A stretch of 64,000 nucleotides of DNA from DASSJT01 sp963715025 (lineage in GTDB: Bacteria > Actinomycetota > Actinomycetes > Actinomycetales > Dermatophilaceae). The stretch spans positions 1 through 64,000 of the forward strand of contig CAVQQQ010000001.1 in assembly GCA_963715025.1 (NCBI GenBank). Direction: 5' to 3'. The notes under the pieces are model-generated. The model saw only the letters and a list, made by a program, of their open reading frames with translations, was not told the origin of the DNA and did not search any database. Below are positions 44,121 through 55,158 of the stretch, one piece after another. Each line of letters begins with the position of its first letter. Positions within the stretch are counted from its first letter, which is position 1. The translations under genes and the position numbers were made by a program.

Positions 44121-44187
44121 CCGACCAGTCCGAGACGATCCATCGCTGAACGACGCTATGGCATACGCGATCGTCTACATTGAGCCT

Positions 44188-45168
44188 GTGGACGCGATCG
44201 CAGCCATGCTCGATGGCCCCCGGGCACAGGGGGCGTTCCTGCTGCGGTGCGTGCTGGCCGCTCCGTGGTCCCTCCTGGTCGGCGACGAGGCTCCGCTGTC
44301 CCTCATCGCGGTGACCCGCGGTCGGGCCTGGGTCACTCATGATGGCTCCGCTCCGGTGGCACTCGATCGGGGCGACCTGGCCCTCGTCCGCGGGCCCGAC
44401 CACTACACCCTCTCCGACGAGCCCGTCCGCCCGCCGCAGGTGCGCATCGACCCCGACCAGTCCTGCCACAGCCTGGACGGCAGGCCCCTGGGGCTCGCCC
44501 TGTCGCTCGGGGTCCGGACCTGGGGCAATGGCGGATCCGGCGGGGAGGCGGCCGCCGACACGGTCTTCCTCACGGGCTGCTACGGCCTCGCGAGCCAGGT
44601 GTCGCCGAGAGTGCTCGACGCCCTCCCCCGGCTCGTGGTCATCCCGGCGAGGGACTGGTCCACCCCCCTGCCCGCCGTCCTCGAGGCCGAGCTCGAGAAG
44701 ACCGCGACCGGCCAGCAGGTCGTCCTCGACCGCCTCCTCGACCTTCTGCTCATCGAAGCGCTGCGTGTGTGGTTCGCCCGGCCGGGCGGCGGTTCCCCCC
44801 TGTGGTGGGCCGCGGCCGCCGACCCGGTGCTGGGGCCGGCCCTGCGCGCCATGCACGACGAACCCGCACGCCCGTGGACCGTCGCAGGCCTTGCCGCGAC
44901 CTCCGGCCTGTCGCGGGCGGCCTTCGCCCGACGGTTCACTGAGGCGGTCGGTGAGCCACCGCTGGCCTACCTCACGGGCTGGCGCCTTGCCATGGCCGCA
45001 GACGCGCTGCGCGGCACCGACGCCACACTCACCGCCGTGGCGCGCAGCGTCGGCTACTCAACGCCGTTCGCATTGAGCACCGCATTCAAGCGCCGCTACG
45101 GCCTCAGCCCGGAGCGCTACCGACGCGACCTACCGCCTCGCTGGAACCAGCCCTCCGGCATGCCCTGA
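44188..45168 (+). CDS. AraC family transcriptional regulator with cupin sensor
   Basis: The 326-residue product has an N-terminal cupin sensor domain (AMLDGPRAQGAFLLRCVLAAPWSLLV, ALDRGDLALVRGPDHYTL, LDALPRLVVIP), and a C-terminal AraC DNA-binding domain with two helix-turn-helix units (WTVAGLAATSGLSRAAFARRF and TAVARSVGYSTPFALSTAFKRRYG). GTG 44188 matches the usual actinobacterial start; a TACATT box 7 bases upstream suggests a leaderless mRNA. An ATG at 44158 is possible. It likely controls the divergent NmrA/DUF1772 pair. Confidence 0.88.
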   Translation: MDAIAAMLDGPRAQGAFLLRCVLAAPWSLLVGDEAPLSLIAVTRGRAWVTHDGSAPVALDRGDLALVRGPDHYTLSDEPVRPPQVRIDPDQSCHSLDGRPLGLALSLGVRTWGNGGSGGEAAADTVFLTGCYGLASQVSPRVLDALPRLVVIPARDWSTPLPAVLEAELEKTATGQQVVLDRLLDLLLIEALRVWFARPGGGSPLWWAAAADPVLGPALRAMHDEPARPWTVAGLAATSGLSRAAFARRFTEAVGEPPLAYLTGWRLAMAADALRGTDATLTAVARSVGYSTPFALSTAFKRRYGLSPERYRRDLPPRWNQPSGMP

Positions 45169-45181
45169 GACGCGGCGGCAG

Positions 45182-48091
<2,910 letters not shown>

Positions 48092-48146
48092 GGGTGTTTC
48101 CCCTGTGGGTGGTCTCGTGTCTCGCATGCTCGGCCCTCTGACATGA

Positions 48147-48171
48147 CAAAACCCCTCACGCAGGAGGGGTT
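48147..48171 (-). terminator. attenuator terminator before leuS
   Basis: On the minus strand AACCCCTC (48171-48164) pairs with GAGGGGTT (48157-48150) around a 6-base loop and is followed by TTTG, a short T-run. It lies between the Leu leader peptide and the leuS start. This fits an intrinsic terminator that works as an attenuator. I cannot draw a full antiterminator by eye. Confidence 0.75.
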
Positions 48172-48192
48172 CGCCGCGGTGACCGGGTGGGG

Positions 48193-48228
48193 TCAGCGCG
48201 GCGTTCTAAGAAGGAGCTGCCGTGCCAT
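48193..48228 (-). CDS. leader peptide of leuS (MARQLLLRTPR)
   Basis: An 11-codon reading frame starts at ATG 48228 and ends at TGA 48195-48193. It encodes three successive leucines (CTC CTT CTT), where CTT is a rare codon at this GC content, followed by a rare AGA arginine codon. It lies 21 bases upstream of a terminator hairpin and about 100 bases upstream of leuS. This is the arrangement of amino-acid attenuators: ribosome stalling at Leu codons would relieve termination. Too short for general gene finding. Confidence 0.75.
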   Translation of the reverse strand: MARQLLLRTPR

Positions 48229-48286
48229 GGGGTCAGGCTACCGCAGGCGGATGCCTGACCCTGCGTGGGTTTGCCAGGCCGAGCGC

Positions 48287-49636
48287 TCAGCGGACCCGGC
48301 CGCTCCGGCTGACGGTTCGCGCCGCGGCGGCAACCTCGGATGCGACGTCCGCGAGGTGCTCGCGGATCAGCCCCGTGGTGACCCGGATGTGCCCGTGCGC
48401 CGATGGCAGCACCGCAAACGGGGCTCCGGGGGCGGCCCCGACGCCCCGCGCGGCGAGGCGCATCAGCGCGGCAGTCTCGTCGCGCACCGGTACCCACACG
48501 TTGAGGCCGTCGGTCCCCTCCACTGCGATGTCCTCGCGGGCCAGCGCAGCGACGAACGCCTCGCGGCGGCGGGCGTACTCCTGGCGCGCTCGCGCGACGC
48601 TTGCGCGGGTTCCCGAGTCGGTGAGCAGGCCGAGCAGGACTCGCTGGAGAAGTCGGCTGCTCCAGCCCTGGCCCAGCTGGCGAAGTCGCTGCACCTCGCC
48701 GATCACCTCCACCGCGCCACTCATCGCCGCGAGCCGCAGGTCGGGGCCGTGGGACTTTGAGTAGCTGCGGATGTGGACCGCCCGCGCTGGATCGAAGGAC
48801 CCGAAGCTCACGTCCGGTGAGGTGGAGATGGCACTGGCCGAGTCGTCCTCGACCACCAGCGCGCTCGTCTTCGCCAGCACCCGAGCCAGGAGGCGGAGCC
48901 GCGCCGGGGTCATGGAGATCCCGGTGGGGTTGTGCGCCCGGGGCTGGAGGAAGACCGCCTGCACAGAGCGCTCGAGGGCAGCCGCCAGGGCTGAGGGCAC
49001 CATGCCCTCCTCGTCGAGGGGAACACCGACCACCTCGACGCCAGCCGCCTCCAGAAGGTCCAGCAGAGGAGGAAAGGACGGGTGCTCGACCACGACGCGG
49101 TCGCCGAAGCGAAGGGTCGTGCGGATGATCAGCTCAAGGGCGTCCATGGCGCCGTCGACCACCGTGAGCGCCGGCGGGCGGTAGGGCCAGCTGTCGTCGA
49201 GCACTCGGTGCAGCTCGGGGAGGACCGGGTCGTCGAGGTAGCTCTGCGGCGTCCCCGCACTCGACAGGGTGCGCAGCGCACCGCCCAGACCAGGCAGCAG
49301 TGCTTCGTCCGGCACGCCGGTCGAGAGGTCGAGCGCGAACTGGGTCTGGTGCTCGAGCGCCTGCTGGTAACGGCCATCCCGGGGAGCAGCGCTGTCGGCG
49401 ATGACCGTGCCCCGGCGTCCGGCGGTGCGAATCGCGCCAGCGCGCAGGAGCAGACCCCATGCCGCACTCACGGTGGTGGGCGACAGCGCCAGCTCGTGGG
49501 CCAGCACGCGGATGGGGGGCAGGCGATCACCCGGCCTGAGGACACCCTCGCGGACCGAGCGGCTGACTGCGGTGGCCAGGCCCCGGGCGCTGGGATCGTC
49601 GAGGCGGGTCTCGATCGCGGAGATCGGTGAGCCCAT
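48287..49636 (-). CDS. MocR family regulator (GntR winged helix fused to aminotransferase)
   Basis: The 449-residue product has an N-terminal GntR winged helix (about 15-80; GDRLPPIRVLAHELALSPTTVSAAWGLL) and a fold-type-I aminotransferase domain (about 110-440). SYSKSHGPDLR near residue 290 holds the PLP lysine, and AHNPTGISMTPARL is the phosphate-cup block. MocR proteins such as GabR sense an amine with PLP and control a divergent catabolic operon, as here. ATG 49636 fits the family start. Very likely the regulator of the next two genes. Confidence 0.93.
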   Translation of the reverse strand: MGSPISAIETRLDDPSARGLATAVSRSVREGVLRPGDRLPPIRVLAHELALSPTTVSAAWGLLLRAGAIRTAGRRGTVIADSAAPRDGRYQQALEHQTQFALDLSTGVPDEALLPGLGGALRTLSSAGTPQSYLDDPVLPELHRVLDDSWPYRPPALTVVDGAMDALELIIRTTLRFGDRVVVEHPSFPPLLDLLEAAGVEVVGVPLDEEGMVPSALAAALERSVQAVFLQPRAHNPTGISMTPARLRLLARVLAKTSALVVEDDSASAISTSPDVSFGSFDPARAVHIRSYSKSHGPDLRLAAMSGAVEVIGEVQRLRQLGQGWSSRLLQRVLLGLLTDSGTRASVARARQEYARRREAFVAALAREDIAVEGTDGLNVWVPVRDETAALMRLAARGVGAAPGAPFAVLPSAHGHIRVTTGLIREHLADVASEVAAAARTVSRSGRVR

Positions 49637-49640
49637 CTTT

Positions 49641-49682
49641 GTAACATAGCAGTCGGCGTATTGTTCGGCCCTGATCTGTTAC
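49641..49682. promoter_or_regulatory. inverted repeat in the MocR / aldehyde dehydrogenase intergenic region
   Basis: GTAACA at 49641-49646 and TGTTAC at 49677-49682 form an inverted pair with centres 36 bases apart, within the 59-base gap between divergent start codons. The AT-rich pair stands out from the GC-rich background. MocR dimers commonly bind two separated sites in such gaps, so this is a likely operator. Confidence 0.6.
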
Positions 49683-49695
49683 CTAGATTTGGGCC

Positions 49696-51183
49696 ATGAC
49701 GAGAATCCCCCACTGGATCGATGGGCGCCGGCACCCCGGCAGGTCCGGACGGCACGCGCCGGTGCACAACCCGGCGACGGGAGGCGAATCAGGCCAGGTG
49801 GACCTCGCTTCGCGAGACGAGGTCGACGACGCGGTCGCAGGCGCGGTGGCCGCCGCCGCCGGGTGGCGCAGCTCCTCGCTGTCGAAGCGTTCCGGGGTCC
49901 TCTTCGCGTTCCGGCAGCTGCTGCACGACCGCGCGGATGACCTGGCCGCGGTGATCACAGCCGAGCACGGAAAGACCCATGACGACGCCCTCGGCGAGAT
50001 CACGCGCGGGCTGGAGAACGTCGAGTTCGCGGCCGGCGTGCCCCAGCTGCTCAAGGGCGGGTTCTCGGAGCAGGCCGCCACAGGTGTCGACGTCTTCAGC
50101 ATCCGGCAGCCACTGGGCGTGGTGGCCGGCATCACTCCGTTCAACTTCCCGGCCATGGTCCCGCTGTGGATGTGCGCGACCGCCATCGCCTGCGGCAACG
50201 CCTTCATCCTCAAGCCCAGCGAGAAGGACCCCTCTGCCGCGCTGCTCCTGGCGGAGCTGTGGCGGGAGGCCGGGCTGCCCGACGGCGTCTTCACCGTGCT
50301 CCAGGGCGACAGAGAGGCGGTCGAGGCCCTTCTCGCCCACCCCCATGTCGCCGCCATCAGCTTCGTGGGGTCCACACCGGTGGCCCGGACCATCTACGAG
50401 ACCGGCAGCGCCCACGGGAAACGGGTCCAGGCCCTAGGGGGCGCCAAGAACCACGCCCTCGTTCTCCCCGACGCCGACCTCGATCTCGCGGCGGACGCCA
50501 TCGTCTCCGCGGCCTACGGGTCCGCCGGCGAGCGCTGTATGGCGCTGTCGGTCGCCGTCGCCGTGGGCGACATCGCCGACGCCCTGGTCGATGCGCTCGC
50601 CGTCCGCCTCCCCAAACTCGTGGTGGGCGACGGCGCCGGGCCCGGCACGGACCTGGGCCCGCTGATCACCTCCGAGCACCGGGAGCGCGTCGCTTCCTAC
50701 GTAAGACAGGGGCAGGACGCGGGTGCACGGGTCGTCGTCGACGGCCGGGAGGCTGGGGTTCCCGCGGCCGGGTTCTTTCTCGGGCCCAGCCTGCTCGACC
50801 ACGTCACGCCAGACATGACGGTCTATCGTGACGAGATCTTCGGCCCGGTCCTTGGAGTGGTTCGGGTCGACAGCTTCGAGGAGGGGCTGGCCCTCATCAA
50901 CCGCAACCCGTTCGCGAACGGGACGGCAATCTTCACCCGGGACGGCGGCGCAGCGCGCCGGTTCCAGTTCGAGGTCGAGGTGGGCATGGTGGGCATCAAC
51001 GTGCCCATCCCCGTTCCCGTCGCCTACTACTCTTTCGGGGGCTGGAAGGCCTCGCTCTTCGGCGACACGCACATGTACGGCCCGGACGGCATCGCCTTCT
51101 ACACCCGCGGCAAGGTCGTCACGTCCCGGTGGCCCGACCCGGCGACGTCCTCGGTCGACCTCGGCTTTCCACGCACCCGCTGA
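49696..51183 (+). CDS. mmsA: CoA-acylating methylmalonate-/malonate-semialdehyde dehydrogenase
   Basis: The 495-residue product belongs to the MmsA group, which turns malonate semialdehyde or methylmalonate semialdehyde to acetyl- or propionyl-CoA. VDVFSIRQPLGVVAGITPFNFPAMVPLWM is the cofactor region, ALGGAKNHALVLPDAD shows the acylating type (Asn where other ALDHs have the catalytic Glu), and AGERCMALS holds the catalytic Cys. Start ATG 49696. The next gene is an omega-amino acid aminotransferase, so the substrate is likely malonate semialdehyde from beta-alanine or a related amine. Confidence 0.93.
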   Translation: MTRIPHWIDGRRHPGRSGRHAPVHNPATGGESGQVDLASRDEVDDAVAGAVAAAAGWRSSSLSKRSGVLFAFRQLLHDRADDLAAVITAEHGKTHDDALGEITRGLENVEFAAGVPQLLKGGFSEQAATGVDVFSIRQPLGVVAGITPFNFPAMVPLWMCATAIACGNAFILKPSEKDPSAALLLAELWREAGLPDGVFTVLQGDREAVEALLAHPHVAAISFVGSTPVARTIYETGSAHGKRVQALGGAKNHALVLPDADLDLAADAIVSAAYGSAGERCMALSVAVAVGDIADALVDALAVRLPKLVVGDGAGPGTDLGPLITSEHRERVASYVRQGQDAGARVVVDGREAGVPAAGFFLGPSLLDHVTPDMTVYRDEIFGPVLGVVRVDSFEEGLALINRNPFANGTAIFTRDGGAARRFQFEVEVGMVGINVPIPVPVAYYSFGGWKASLFGDTHMYGPDGIAFYTRGKVVTSRWPDPATSSVDLGFPRTR

Positions 51184-51215
51184 CCACCTCCGACCTGCAT
51201 CGCCAAGGACGCGCC

Positions 51216-52628
51216 ATGACCAGCAGCACCCACACCAGCAGCACCCAGGCCACCAGCACGCGCACGGGCCACCTCGCCTTCACGGACTACGACGAGGAGA
51301 CAGTGCGCCGGCTCGATCGCGCCCACGTCTTCCACTCGTGGTCGGCCCAGGCCCAGATCGCACCACTGCCCATTGCGCGTGCCCAGGGGAGCCACTTCTG
51401 GGACTACTCCGGAAAGAAGTACCTCGACTTCTCGTCCCAGCTGGTCAACGTCAACATCGGCTACCAGCACCCCGCGGTGGTGGCTGCCATCCGCGAGCAG
51501 GCCGACCGGTTGCTCACCGTGGCCCCCAGCTTCGCCAACGACGCGCGCTCGGAGGCGGCCCGGATGATCGCCGAGGTTGCGCCCGACGACCTCAACCAGG
51601 TCTTCTTCACCAACGGTGGCGCAGAGGCCAACGAGAACGCCATCCGCATGGCGCGGCTGCACACCGGGCGCCACAAAGTGCTCGCTGCCTACCGGAGCTA
51701 CCACGGCGCCACCGCCGGGGCCATTGCGCTCACCGGCGACCCGAGGCGCTGGCCCTCGGAACCCGGCATCCCGGGGGTGGTCAGGTACTGGGGGCCGTAC
51801 CCCTACCGTTCCGCCTTCCACGCTGCCGACGAGCAGGAGGAGTGCGAGCGCGCCCTGCGGCACCTCAACGATGTGCTGATGGTCGAGGGCGCCCATACCG
51901 TCGCCGCCATCGTGCTCGAGACGGTCGTCGGCACCAACGGAGTGCTCGTGCCGCCGGACGCCTACCTCGCCGGTGTCCGAGCCCTCTGCGACGAGCACGG
52001 GATCGTGATGATCGCCGACGAGGTGATGGCCGGCTTCGGGCGCTGCGGCGAGTGGTTCGCGGTGGACCGGTGGGGCATCACACCGGACCTGATCACCTTC
52101 GCCAAGGGCGTCAACAGCGGCTACGTCCCGCTCGGGGGCGTGATCATCTCCGAGGCCATCGCCGCCACCTTCCAGGACCGGCCCTACCCCGGCGGCCTGA
52201 CATACTCGGGCCACCCGCTGGCCTGCGCCTCGGCGGTGGCCTCGATGGGCGCCATGCGGTCCGAGGGCATCATCGACCACGCCCGCTCCCTGGGGGAGGA
52301 CGTCATCGGACCTGAGCTGCGCAAGCTCGCCGAGCGGCATCCGTCGGTCGGGGAGGTGCGTGGGCTGGGAGTGTTCTGGGCCCTCGAGCTGGTGCGCGAC
52401 CGGCATACCCGCGAGCCCCTGGTGCCGTTCAACGCCGCCGGCGCCGACGCCAAGCCCATGAACGACTTCGCCGCGGCATGCAGGGAGCGGGGAGTCTGGC
52501 CGTTCACGCACTTCAACCGCACTCATGTCGTGCCGCCGTGCACCACCACGGCCGACGAGGCGCGCGAGGGCATCGCCGCCCTCGACGAGGCGCTCGCGGT
52601 CGCTGACGGCTACTACACCGGCGACTGA
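51216..52628 (+). CDS. omega-amino acid aminotransferase, class III
   Basis: Class III aminotransferases move the end amino group of beta-alanine, GABA or similar amines to pyruvate or 2-oxoglutarate. The 470-residue product has HVFHSWSAQAQIAPLPIARAQGSHFWDYSG, FTNGGAEANENAIRMAR, and ADEVMAGFGRCGEWFAVDRWGITPDLITFAKGVNSGYVPLGG with the PLP lysine near residue 290. The N-terminus has a Ser/Thr-rich low-complexity extension of about 20 residues. ATG 51216 has AAGGA upstream. With mmsA it would form a short path from an omega-amino acid to acetyl-CoA. Exact substrate unknown. Confidence 0.9.
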   Translation: MTSSTHTSSTQATSTRTGHLAFTDYDEETVRRLDRAHVFHSWSAQAQIAPLPIARAQGSHFWDYSGKKYLDFSSQLVNVNIGYQHPAVVAAIREQADRLLTVAPSFANDARSEAARMIAEVAPDDLNQVFFTNGGAEANENAIRMARLHTGRHKVLAAYRSYHGATAGAIALTGDPRRWPSEPGIPGVVRYWGPYPYRSAFHAADEQEECERALRHLNDVLMVEGAHTVAAIVLETVVGTNGVLVPPDAYLAGVRALCDEHGIVMIADEVMAGFGRCGEWFAVDRWGITPDLITFAKGVNSGYVPLGGVIISEAIAATFQDRPYPGGLTYSGHPLACASAVASMGAMRSEGIIDHARSLGEDVIGPELRKLAERHPSVGEVRGLGVFWALELVRDRHTREPLVPFNAAGADAKPMNDFAAACRERGVWPFTHFNRTHVVPPCTTTADEAREGIAALDEALAVADGYYTGD

Positions 52629-52790
52629 TCCCACCCGGCGCCAAACCGCACCAGCGCGCACCGGGAGGTATCACCCATACGGGCTATGGCCTCCTATGGG
52701 GGAGAAACCGGAAAATGGGAGGTACGGACGGGCTCCGCGTGGGGACCGGCTCGCGCCCCCAACGACCGGTCGACGAAGTGGGGGATGGAC

Positions 52791-55148
52791 ATGAGTCGGG
52801 AGTACCTCGATTTCGATGTGGCCATCGAGAAGACGGCCACCGGCTATTCCGCGCGGGTGGTGGACTCCCCCGCCGGGCAGGCAGCCGGACCTTTCGTGCT
52901 GCCCTTCGCGGCCGCGGAGCTGGCGCAGTTCATGATCGCGGTCGGGCCGCCACGAGTGCCCTCCCGGCGGCTCATGCCAGCAGCCGTGCGCGTGACCGAT
53001 GTCCGGGACTATGGGCAGCGGCTCAACGACGCCCTTTTCAGCGGACCGGTCGGCTCGGCCTTTACCCTGAGCCTCGATCGAGCCAACAGCGCCAACAAGA
53101 GCCTGCGGGTCCGGCTGCGCCTGGCTGGCGTTCCCGAGCTCGACCCGGTGCCCTGGGAGTACCTTTACAGCAGCAGTCTGGTGCGGTTCCTCACGCTCTC
53201 GGACGACACGCCGATCGTGCGCTACCTCGACGCTGCAACCCATCCCCCGCCCGTGACTGTCGAGCCGCCGCTGCGCGTGCTCGCCATGGTGTCGAGTCCC
53301 TCGGACATGCCAGCCCTTGAGGTGCAGCGCGAGATCGACCTGCTTCAGGCGACGACCGCCGACCTCGTCAACAATCGACTCCTCACGATCGACGTCCTCG
53401 ACAAGGCCACCCTCCGCGGGCTCCAGCGCTCCCTGATCGACAGCTACCACGTCTTCCACTTCATCGGCCACGGGGGCTTCGTCGACAGCGAAGGCGAGGG
53501 CGTGCTCGTGCTCGAGAAGGAGGACGGCACAGCCGACCGCGTCAGCGGGACCCGTCTGGGCACGCTCCTCCACGACGCCCGTGACCTACAGCTCGCGGTG
53601 CTCAACGCCTGCGAAGGGGCGCGCACTTCCGGGCGGGATGCCTTCTCCGGCGTCGCCCAGGCCCTCGTGCGGCAGGGCCTCCCGGCCGTGGTCGCCATGC
53701 AGACCGAGATCTCCGACCGGGCCGCGCTGGCGTTCAGTCACGAGTTCTACTACTTCCTCTCCCGAGGCCTGCCCATCGAGGGCGCCATGTGCGAGGTGCG
53801 CAAGGCCATGGCCATTTCCGACGAGGCGTCGGAGTGGGGAACGGCGGTGCTCCTGCGGTCTGGGACCGAGCAGCCGTTCCAGTTCACCGCCACGCGGCCG
53901 GTTTCCCAGCCGGCCAAGGAGGATCGCTGGGAGTCGCTGTACCAGGCGGCCGGGACGGCCATTGCCAGTGGCGCCCAGGGAACCGCCATCCCGATCTTGG
54001 AGCAGCTCCAGGCCGAGAAGCCCGACTACCACGACGTCACCGACCTCCTCGACCAGGTCCGGCCGACCGAGGGCCAGGTCCGGCCGACCGAGGGCCAGGT
54101 CCGGCCGACCGAGGGCCAGGTCCGGCCGACCGAAGGCCAGGCCGCGACGCTCGCCGCCACCGGAAGCGAGCGGCTCACCGCTAGCGGCGACGAGCTCACC
54201 GCCGTCGTGGAGACTCCCGAACGTACGCAGGAGCTGCCCTCGGGCGGCGAGCAGCCGGCATTCGGACAGGGCGGCCCACCTCCGGTCACCCCTCGGCGGG
54301 GCATGTCCTGGAGGCGTCGCCCGCAGCGCAAGCGCATCGTCCTCGGGGTGGGCGGAGTCGTGCTGGCGGCCGTCTTCGGGGTGACGCTGTATGCCGTCAA
54401 CCAGGGCGAGCCCGAGACCCCACCGCCGGATCCAGCCGCCCTCGAGCGAGTGTGCGGCCCGCAGGCCACCATCCCGGAGGTCGAGAACTCGGTCAGCGTG
54501 GGCTGCGCCCTCACGACCCCGGTCATCGACGGCACGTTCGACGACTGGGCCAACCAGTCGTCGACGACGATCGACGCCGAGGTGTTCCCGGAGACGACCA
54601 CGGCAGAGGGGTTCAGCGCCGACTGGGCCGGCTCGTGGGACCTCGACGCGATCTACCTGCATGCGCGCGTCACCGACCCCTCCCTGCGCTTCGTCGACGA
54701 GAGCCTGCCGAGCCAGTTCTTCAAGGGCGACTCGATCTCGTTCGAGTTCGGACCCGACCCTGAGGGACTCAGCACGGATGCCGGGCTGCGCAGCGGGCGT
54801 GACCTCCACGTCATCATCGGCCTCACCCAGACCGGGCCGCGGGCCGTGATCAACCCAGCGGCCAAGGGAGTGTTCACCGCGGGCGACTTCGCGCCGGAGA
54901 TCACGGCGGCCGGGGGGCCGAACACCGACGGAGGCTACGAGGTCGAGGCCCGGGTGCCGTGGTCGGCGCTCGGCGTCGACTCGCCCTCGCGGGGCGCGGT
55001 CTTCGGCGCCAACTTCAATGTCAGCGACGCAGCGCCGACGAACAAGTGGGCCCTGGGCCGGATGATCAGCAGCAACCCCGAGCGCACCGGCGCCAACCAG
55101 CCCCACCCGGCCACCTGGCAGCGCCTCGTGCTGGCCGACGAGCCCTGA
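52791..55148 (+). CDS. CHAT protease with membrane helix and outer CBM9/DOMON-like domain
   Basis: CHAT proteases are caspase-like cysteine peptidases. The 785-residue product has an N-terminal sensor-like part (about 1-190), a CHAT domain with FHFIGHGGF (His227) and AVLNACEGA (Cys274), a linker with four VRPTEGQ repeats (about 422-449), a membrane helix (about 513-535, IVLGVGGVVLAAVFGVTLYAV) and a C-terminal domain (about 575-785) with IDGTFDDWAN, DPSLRF, ISFEFGPDPEG and EVEARVPWSAL, resembling CBM9-type sugar-binding domains. Topology would place the protease inside and the binding domain outside. Start ATG 52791 has GGGGGA about 7 bases upstream; the longer frame lacks this. It lies 10 bases before a caspase gene. 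Confidence 0.85.
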   Translation: MSREYLDFDVAIEKTATGYSARVVDSPAGQAAGPFVLPFAAAELAQFMIAVGPPRVPSRRLMPAAVRVTDVRDYGQRLNDALFSGPVGSAFTLSLDRANSANKSLRVRLRLAGVPELDPVPWEYLYSSSLVRFLTLSDDTPIVRYLDAATHPPPVTVEPPLRVLAMVSSPSDMPALEVQREIDLLQATTADLVNNRLLTIDVLDKATLRGLQRSLIDSYHVFHFIGHGGFVDSEGEGVLVLEKEDGTADRVSGTRLGTLLHDARDLQLAVLNACEGARTSGRDAFSGVAQALVRQGLPAVVAMQTEISDRAALAFSHEFYYFLSRGLPIEGAMCEVRKAMAISDEASEWGTAVLLRSGTEQPFQFTATRPVSQPAKEDRWESLYQAAGTAIASGAQGTAIPILEQLQAEKPDYHDVTDLLDQVRPTEGQVRPTEGQVRPTEGQVRPTEGQAATLAATGSERLTASGDELTAVVETPERTQELPSGGEQPAFGQGGPPPVTPRRGMSWRRRPQRKRIVLGVGGVVLAAVFGVTLYAVNQGEPETPPPDPAALERVCGPQATIPEVENSVSVGCALTTPVIDGTFDDWANQSSTTIDAEVFPETTTAEGFSADWAGSWDLDAIYLHARVTDPSLRFVDESLPSQFFKGDSISFEFGPDPEGLSTDAGLRSGRDLHVIIGLTQTGPRAVINPAAKGVFTAGDFAPEITAAGGPNTDGGYEVEARVPWSALGVDSPSRGAVFGANFNVSDAAPTNKWALGRMISSNPERTGANQPHPATWQRLVLADEP
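54054..54137 (+). repeat. four 21-bp tandem repeats in the CHAT gene
   Basis: The unit CAGGTCCGGCCGACCGAGGG plus C occurs at 54054, 54075, 54096 and 54117, the last with one base changed. Because 21 is a multiple of three, copy changes keep the frame. The repeats encode a Q-V-R-P-T-E-G linker between protease and membrane helix, so linker length may vary among strains. Not a CRISPR: no spacers. Confidence 0.9.
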
Positions 55149-55158
55149 GCCGGCGCCC

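Noticed and set aside
54054..54137. Possible CRISPR array
   Set aside because: The 21-base units are directly adjacent without spacers and lie in frame in a protein linker.
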